Source: UMGS1649 sp045611765 (GTDB lineage Bacteria > Bacillota > Clostridia > TANB77 > CAG-465). From it: a stretch of DNA of 64,000 bases. Shown one piece after another: positions 60,011 to 64,000 of the stretch. The notes below the pieces were generated by a model. It was not told the DNA's origin and did not search any database. It was given only the letters and a program-made list of their open reading frames with translations. The DNA lies in the NCBI GenBank assembly GCA_045611765.1, contig JAZKXT010000004.1, forward strand, positions 124,001 through 188,000, given 5' to 3'. How positions within the stretch are numbered: position 1 is the first letter of the stretch; every line of letters starts with the position of its first letter. Made by a program: the position numbers and the translations under genes.

Positions 60011-61272
60011 TAAACTTCTCCCATATTTATTCCAGCTATATATCCCGTTGAAAATGCTATTTGTAAATTAAAGCCTCCGGTATACGCATCGACATCTATA
60101 ACTTCACCAGCAAAAAATAATCCTTTTACGAGTTTTGATTCCATAGTTTTAGGATTTATTTCTTTAATGTTTACTCCACCACTTGTTACTATCCCAGCAT
60201 TTATATTTTCTAATTCTTTAAATGTAAATTCTAATCCTTTAAACATTTTTACTAATCTTTCTTTCTCTTCTTTTGTTATACTATTAACTTTCTTTGTATC
60301 ACTTATTCCAGATTTAGCTATTATTACTGGTATTAAACTAGATATAGTTAAATCTCCAAGAGCATTTTTAAATTCCTTGTTTATATACTTTTCAAAGTCT
60401 CGTGTTATTCTCTTATATAACTCTTGTTCATTTAAGGCAGGCTTTAAGTCTATTACAACTTTGATTCTATCTTGTAAAGCTAATGAATTTAAATCTTTTA
60501 CTTTATTCAACTTACTGCTACTACTTAATACTATTGGTCCTGTTATCCCCTTATCTGTAAACATTAATTCACCAAATCTTTTATCATGTAATTTGTCATC
60601 TATTTGTATTTTTAAGTCTACATTCTTTAGAGTTACTCCTCTTAAACTTTTGCATATTGCTTGTTCTTTTAAGATAAGTGGTACTAAAGCGGATTTTACA
60701 TCTACAATACTATGTCCTACTTGTTTGGCCAAAATATAACCATCACCTGTGCTACCTGTAGAAGAATAGCTTGTACCACCGGTTGCAATTAATACTTTAT
60801 CCGAATTAATAACTTCATCCGTATTTGTTATAACTCCTGTAACACCTTCTTCATTTACAACTATGCTTTTCACACTTGTGTTATATTTAATTTTAACTCC
60901 TAAACGATTTAACTCTTTTTGTAAAGCATTGGTTAATTCATGTGCATCATCTGATGCTAAAAATACTCTATTTCCTCTTTCTTCTTTAGTTTTTACACCC
61001 AAAGAATTTATATATTCAACCAAATCCTCATTATTAAAATTAGATATACTGCTCATCATAAACTTAGGATTTGTAACTACGTTAGATAGAAAATATTCTG
61101 TATTCCCAACATAAGATATGTTGCATCTTCCTTTTCCTGTAATATTTAATTTTTTACCTGGCACGCTATTTTTTTCAAGTATTGTTACATTTGCGTTATT
61201 TTTCGCCGCTGTTATTGCTGCCATCATACCTGCCGGCCCAGCACCTATTATTAATACATTTATTTTATTCAC
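60010..61272 (-). CDS. FAD-dependent oxidoreductase, HI0933/YhiN family
   Basis: 420 aa. N-terminal dinucleotide-binding motif GAGPAGMMAAITAAKN, then GRCNISY, and the C-terminal GGVNIKEINPKTMESKLVKGLFFAGEVIDVDAYTGGFNLQ typical of this flavoprotein family (described here by position, about 370-410). Physiological substrate unknown. The GTG start at 61272 shares one base with the TAG stop of the upstream gene, so it is translationally coupled. Confidence 0.9.
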   Translation of the reverse strand: MNKINVLIIGAGPAGMMAAITAAKNNANVTILEKNSVPGKKLNITGKGRCNISYVGNTEYFLSNVVTNPKFMMSSISNFNNEDLVEYINSLGVKTKEERGNRVFLASDDAHELTNALQKELNRLGVKIKYNTSVKSIVVNEEGVTGVITNTDEVINSDKVLIATGGTSYSSTGSTGDGYILAKQVGHSIVDVKSALVPLILKEQAICKSLRGVTLKNVDLKIQIDDKLHDKRFGELMFTDKGITGPIVLSSSSKLNKVKDLNSLALQDRIKVVIDLKPALNEQELYKRITRDFEKYINKEFKNALGDLTISSLIPVIIAKSGISDTKKVNSITKEEKERLVKMFKGLEFTFKELENINAGIVTSGGVNIKEINPKTMESKLVKGLFFAGEVIDVDAYTGGFNLQIAFSTGYIAGINMGEV

Positions 61273-62546
61273 TATTTACCTCTAATCATATTATCTATTG
61301 CCGTACATATTCCAAGCTTTGCGCTTTCATATGTTAGTCCGCCTTGCATAAATACTGCATATGGTTCTTTTACTGGCGCATCGCAAGAAAGTTCTATTGA
61401 AGCTCCGCTTACAAATGTTCCTGCTGCCATTATAACCGGATTTGTATATCCTGGCATAGCCCAAGGTTCTGGCAACACAAAGCTATCTACCGGACTTGCT
61501 GCCTGCACTCCTTGTATAAAAGATATTAATTTTTGTTCATCTCTCAAAATTACAGATTGTATTATATCTGTTCTATATTCCCAAGCAGACGGACTTACTT
61601 CATAGCCTAGTTTTTCTAGCATTGCTGCTGTTAATACTGCTGTTTTTACTGCATTTTTTACAGCTTGTGGCGCCATGAATAATCCTTGTAATATCTCTTT
61701 ATTCTTGCCTAATGTTGCTCCACATTCTTTACCTATTCCAGGTGCAGTAAGTCTCTTAGCAGCATTTTCTACAAGTTCCTTTTTGCCTACTATATATCCA
61801 CCAGTTTCGCATAGTCCTCCACCAAGATTTTTTATTAAAGAACCCGCCATAATATCTGCACCAACATGTGTTGGTTCAAGCACTTCCACAAATTCTCCAT
61901 AACAGTTATCTACCATAACTATTACCTCACTATCTATTTCTTTTATTTTACTAATTATTTCTCCTATTTGTTCCACTGTTTGAGACGGTCTTGTAGCATA
62001 TCCTCTAGAGCGTCCTATAAACACCATTTTAACTTTATTGTTCCTAATAGCTTCTAGTATGGCATCAGTATCAAAAGTACCATCTTTAAGTTCTACTTGT
62101 TTGTATTTTACCCCCATTGCCATAAGTGACATACTATTTTCCACTATACCTATAGTCTCAGCCAACGTATCATAAGGTGCTCCCGTAATACTTACAAGTA
62201 AATCGTCCGGCTTTAAATTGCCAGCAATTGCAGTCGACAAACTGTGTGTACCATTTACAAAGTTTATTCTAACCAATGCGTCTTCTGTACCGAAAATCTC
62301 TGCATAAACTTTCTCTATGGCTTCTCTTCCCATATCATCGTAGCCATAACCTGTTGTTGCTTTGAAATGGCTATCACTTATTCTATTATTTTTAAAAGCA
62401 TTCATAACTTTTGCCGTGTTAATCAATGCTACATTATCTATTTCATTAAATCTTTCAGTAAGTTCTTGTTCACATTCAAAACTTAACTTTACTACTCTAT
62501 CAGATATTCCTAACATTTCATATGCCTTTTTATCTATATTTTCCAT
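61272..62546 (-). CDS. PLP-dependent methionine gamma-lyase family protein (YnbB-like)
   Basis: 424 aa fold-type I aminotransferase-like enzyme. The PLP Lys lies in ADIMAGSLIKNLGGG (about 240), with VMVDNCYGEFVE before it and FVNGTHSLSTA near the N-terminus. This family was once called aluminium-resistance protein and sits next to miaA/hfq in bacilli. ATG 62546 is preferred over a GTG three codons earlier since AGGTGA is its SD. It heads a coupled three-gene unit with the flavoprotein and YigZ. Confidence 0.9.
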   Translation of the reverse strand: MENIDKKAYEMLGISDRVVKLSFECEQELTERFNEIDNVALINTAKVMNAFKNNRISDSHFKATTGYGYDDMGREAIEKVYAEIFGTEDALVRINFVNGTHSLSTAIAGNLKPDDLLVSITGAPYDTLAETIGIVENSMSLMAMGVKYKQVELKDGTFDTDAILEAIRNNKVKMVFIGRSRGYATRPSQTVEQIGEIISKIKEIDSEVIVMVDNCYGEFVEVLEPTHVGADIMAGSLIKNLGGGLCETGGYIVGKKELVENAAKRLTAPGIGKECGATLGKNKEILQGLFMAPQAVKNAVKTAVLTAAMLEKLGYEVSPSAWEYRTDIIQSVILRDEQKLISFIQGVQAASPVDSFVLPEPWAMPGYTNPVIMAAGTFVSGASIELSCDAPVKEPYAVFMQGGLTYESAKLGICTAIDNMIRGK

Positions 62547-62683
62547 TTGTTTCACCTAATCCTTAACTCTTTATATTATACAACACATTTAACTATTAAT
62601 CTAGTGTTTATCTAGATTTTATGTTTACCAACAAACATTTTATATTTTATTATATTATATATGTATCATTGTATGTATACAGA

Positions 62684-62716
62684 AAATGAGCAGAAGTAAA
62701 AAACTTCTGCTCATTT
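62684..62716. terminator. Terminator between the WG-like gene and the PLP enzyme gene
   Basis: A perfect 14-bp stem (62684-62697 with 62703-62716), immediately after the WG-like gene's stop on the minus strand. Confidence 0.85.
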
Positions 62717-62720
62717 AGAT

Positions 62721-63566
62721 TTATACTTTCATGTATTCTTTTGTATCAATAATCTGTCTTGAGATTATCTCAAAGCCGCCTTCAACTTGACTAATTCTAT
62801 AATACTTACACTCATAAAGAATTTTTCCAGTTATATCTGCAAGCCCAAACAAGTCTTTATCTTGCAATATAAAATGGTTGCCAACTCGCCGTATTCTATC
62901 GTAAGCACTGTCTAATATCTTTTTGCCTGTCGTTGTATATACGCCATATTTGCTGTTTTTTAACATAAGAAGTAATTCTTTGGTTATAAAGCCACTGATA
63001 TATCCCTCAATGTTAACGATATGCAGGTTTTCTTGTTCATCCATTGTTATTAGGTCTGTTGTGTAAGTTTCTCCCCTTAACCCCATTATAGTATCTTCGC
63101 CGAAATCGAAAACATCCGCATAACAAGGCTCTATCTTCCACCTCAAATCTCTATCTAAAATTCCAAATTTACCACTCTGATTTTGAGCTATAATTAACCC
63201 GTTATCTAGAGCATAGATGTCTTGCAACACTGGGAAATTAATTAGTTCTCCATTTGGATAAAATAGCCACACAAACGGTGCATGATCAGAATCACATATT
63301 TCTAACAAATATAAATCATCTCTCCATTGCCGTATGTTTACTTCTTCATTTCCAACAGGTTCATCTTTTCTATATAATAAATTCATTTGATTTGTGTGAT
63401 ATACAAAAATTCCAACATCCGTTTCCAATTTTACAAAGTCTCCAAACGTTGTTTCATCATATTCTGTAAACCACGGTGTAATACGAGTATTTTTATCTGT
63501 TTTCACACAATAGTCCCCAGTAAATAAACTTCTTACTAACCGAGTTTTTGATACATTCTTTTTCAT
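62721..63566 (-). CDS. WG-repeat-like protein, 281 aa, unknown function
   Basis: Soluble and beta-rich with no signal peptide. It carries repeated units of the type SGKFGILDRDLRWKIEPCYADVFDF, NSKYGVYTTTGKKILDSAYDRI and KDLFGLADITGKILYECKYY, each a degenerate WG/KWG repeat ending in a turn (three in the C-terminal half, more diverged ones before). ATG 63566 follows GAGGAG. Third-position G/C is higher than in flanking genes. WG proteins are common in Clostridia, but roles are mostly unknown. Compare the small gene at 20338. Confidence 0.75.
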   Translation of the reverse strand: MKKNVSKTRLVRSLFTGDYCVKTDKNTRITPWFTEYDETTFGDFVKLETDVGIFVYHTNQMNLLYRKDEPVGNEEVNIRQWRDDLYLLEICDSDHAPFVWLFYPNGELINFPVLQDIYALDNGLIIAQNQSGKFGILDRDLRWKIEPCYADVFDFGEDTIMGLRGETYTTDLITMDEQENLHIVNIEGYISGFITKELLLMLKNSKYGVYTTTGKKILDSAYDRIRRVGNHFILQDKDLFGLADITGKILYECKYYRISQVEGGFEIISRQIIDTKEYMKV

Positions 63567-63620
63567 TTTTACTCCTCACTTTCAACAATTATGTTTCAGT
63601 TCTTTTGATTTTGCTGTTTT

Positions 63621-63649
63621 ATTGTATCACAAATCACGCTATTTTTCAA
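63621..63649 (-). promoter_or_regulatory. Promoter of the WG-like gene
   Basis: Minus-strand TTGAAA (63644-63649), 17-bp spacer, TACAAT (63621-63626). Confidence 0.65.
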
Positions 63650-63694
63650 CTGTAGCAATATATTGACATTATACCTTTAAAAAACGGATAAAAA

Positions 63695-63714
63695 AATAAG
63701 GGCAAGCCCTTATT
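63695..63714 (-). terminator. Terminator of the DUF1292 gene
   Basis: An 8-bp stem (63695-63702 with 63707-63714) overlapping the stop codon, followed by a run of T on the minus strand. Confidence 0.8.
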
Positions 63715-64000
63715 CTTCATCTTCTACTTCTTCATCGTCTTCGCCATATTCTTCTTGGAATTTTTTGAAAACTTTTTCTGCTTCTTCATCATCAGTTACA
63801 GTATCGTATACCTCTTCGCCATCTTCTTGTTTTATTTCAAGAATTAATACTCCAGAATCAACTTCGTCTATTGGTAATACTACTAAATATTCTTTTTCAT
63901 CTAAAGTTACTACATCTAGTATTTCAAATCTAACATCGTTTCCTTCATCGTCAACAAATGTTATTATACCTGTTTCCATTTCGTCCATTTCATCGTGGTC
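63710..64000 (-). CDS. DUF1292 family protein, 5' end outside window
   Basis: At least 96 codons. Residues IITFVDDEGNDVRFEILDVV and YLVVLPID match DUF1292 (YrzB-like), small acidic proteins often encoded after yrrK/ruvX. The C-terminus is very acidic (EEYGEDDEEVEDEE). Two in-frame ATGs exist (63988, 63979), but the frame remains open with acidic codons (DHDE) up to the window edge and no SD precedes them, so the true start is probably beyond 64000. Confidence 0.85.
   Translation of the reverse strand, partial: DHDEMDEMETGIITFVDDEGNDVRFEILDVVTLDEKEYLVVLPIDEVDSGVLILEIKQEDGEEVYDTVTDDEEAEKVFKKFQEEYGEDDEEVEDEE

Noticed and set aside
1..64000. CRISPR array, insertion sequence or prophage
   Set aside because: No regularly spaced repeats, transposase, terminase or integrase module was found. 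The single tyrosine recombinase looks like housekeeping Xer.

Overview
The window is an AT-rich chromosomal segment from a spore-forming, anaerobic low-GC Gram-positive bacterium, most likely an uncultured or gut-type member of the Clostridia. The sporulation genes spo0A, yabG and a spoIIM-like gene point this way. So do the Firmicutes-type divIVA/sepF pair, the mutS-mutL-miaA cluster, the zinc-type S14, the oxygen-independent radical-SAM and ThyX enzymes, and the strong purine-rich ribosome binding sites throughout. Nearly all genes lie on the minus strand. No rRNA, CRISPR array or intact insertion sequence was seen, and there is one tRNA.

Layout. 1-5.4 kb: a truncated D-Ala-D-Ala carboxypeptidase with a structured upstream region, an ABC-F ATPase with a 32-aa small ORF after it, a methyltransferase and a radical-SAM/SPASM protein. 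5.5-6.4 kb: tRNA-Leu(UAA) followed by a decayed toxin module that resembles a type III toxin-antitoxin system. 6.4-14.4 kb: truA, a Xer recombinase, a spoIIM-like gene, an RNase HI-acetyltransferase fusion, tmcAL, a gene-free stretch of about 700 bp with a perfect promoter that looks like a large structured RNA, and a 742-aa repeat-containing membrane protein. 14.5-31.3 kb: the S10-spc-alpha ribosomal protein superoperon from rpsJ to rplQ. It lacks rpmD (L30) and is split between secY and adk by a ferritin-like gene and a WG-like gene. 31.3-38.8 kb: a second candidate structured RNA, a two-domain thyX with tmk, rpsT, yabG, an orphan 113-aa gene, and a 57-aa membrane peptide gene leading into valS. 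38.9-51 kb: divIVA, sepF, a prepilin-like FGE-fold protein, a HlyD-like adaptor, miaA, mutL, a phospholipase C-like gene, a frameshifted DUF2207 gene and mutS. 51-55 kb: an ABC-2 exporter with a 43-aa ORF in its leader, then prfA. 55.1-58.3 kb: a 30-aa hydrophobic toxin-like ORF, two small membrane proteins, a partial duplicate of spo0A and intact spo0A. 58.3-64 kb: mnmA, yigZ, a flavoprotein, a PLP enzyme, a WG-like protein and a DUF1292 gene cut by the window edge.

The core genes serve translation, tRNA modification, mismatch repair, division and sporulation. Between them sit isolated accessory genes (thyX/tmk, WG-like genes, the 113-aa gene, the radical-SAM gene, the ABC exporter). Many of these have their own strong SD and visibly more G/C at third positions, which suggests acquisition.

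The least explained items are the roughly 700-nt RNA candidate at 11.3-12.0 kb, the roughly 185-nt pseudoknot-like RNA at 31.67-31.85 kb, the 30-aa ORF whose mRNA ends are complementary (55.27-55.48 kb), the 43-aa peptide/exporter pair, and the spo0A fragment whose 11 differences from intact spo0A are all synonymous. All functional statements come from reading the sequence; no database search was run.
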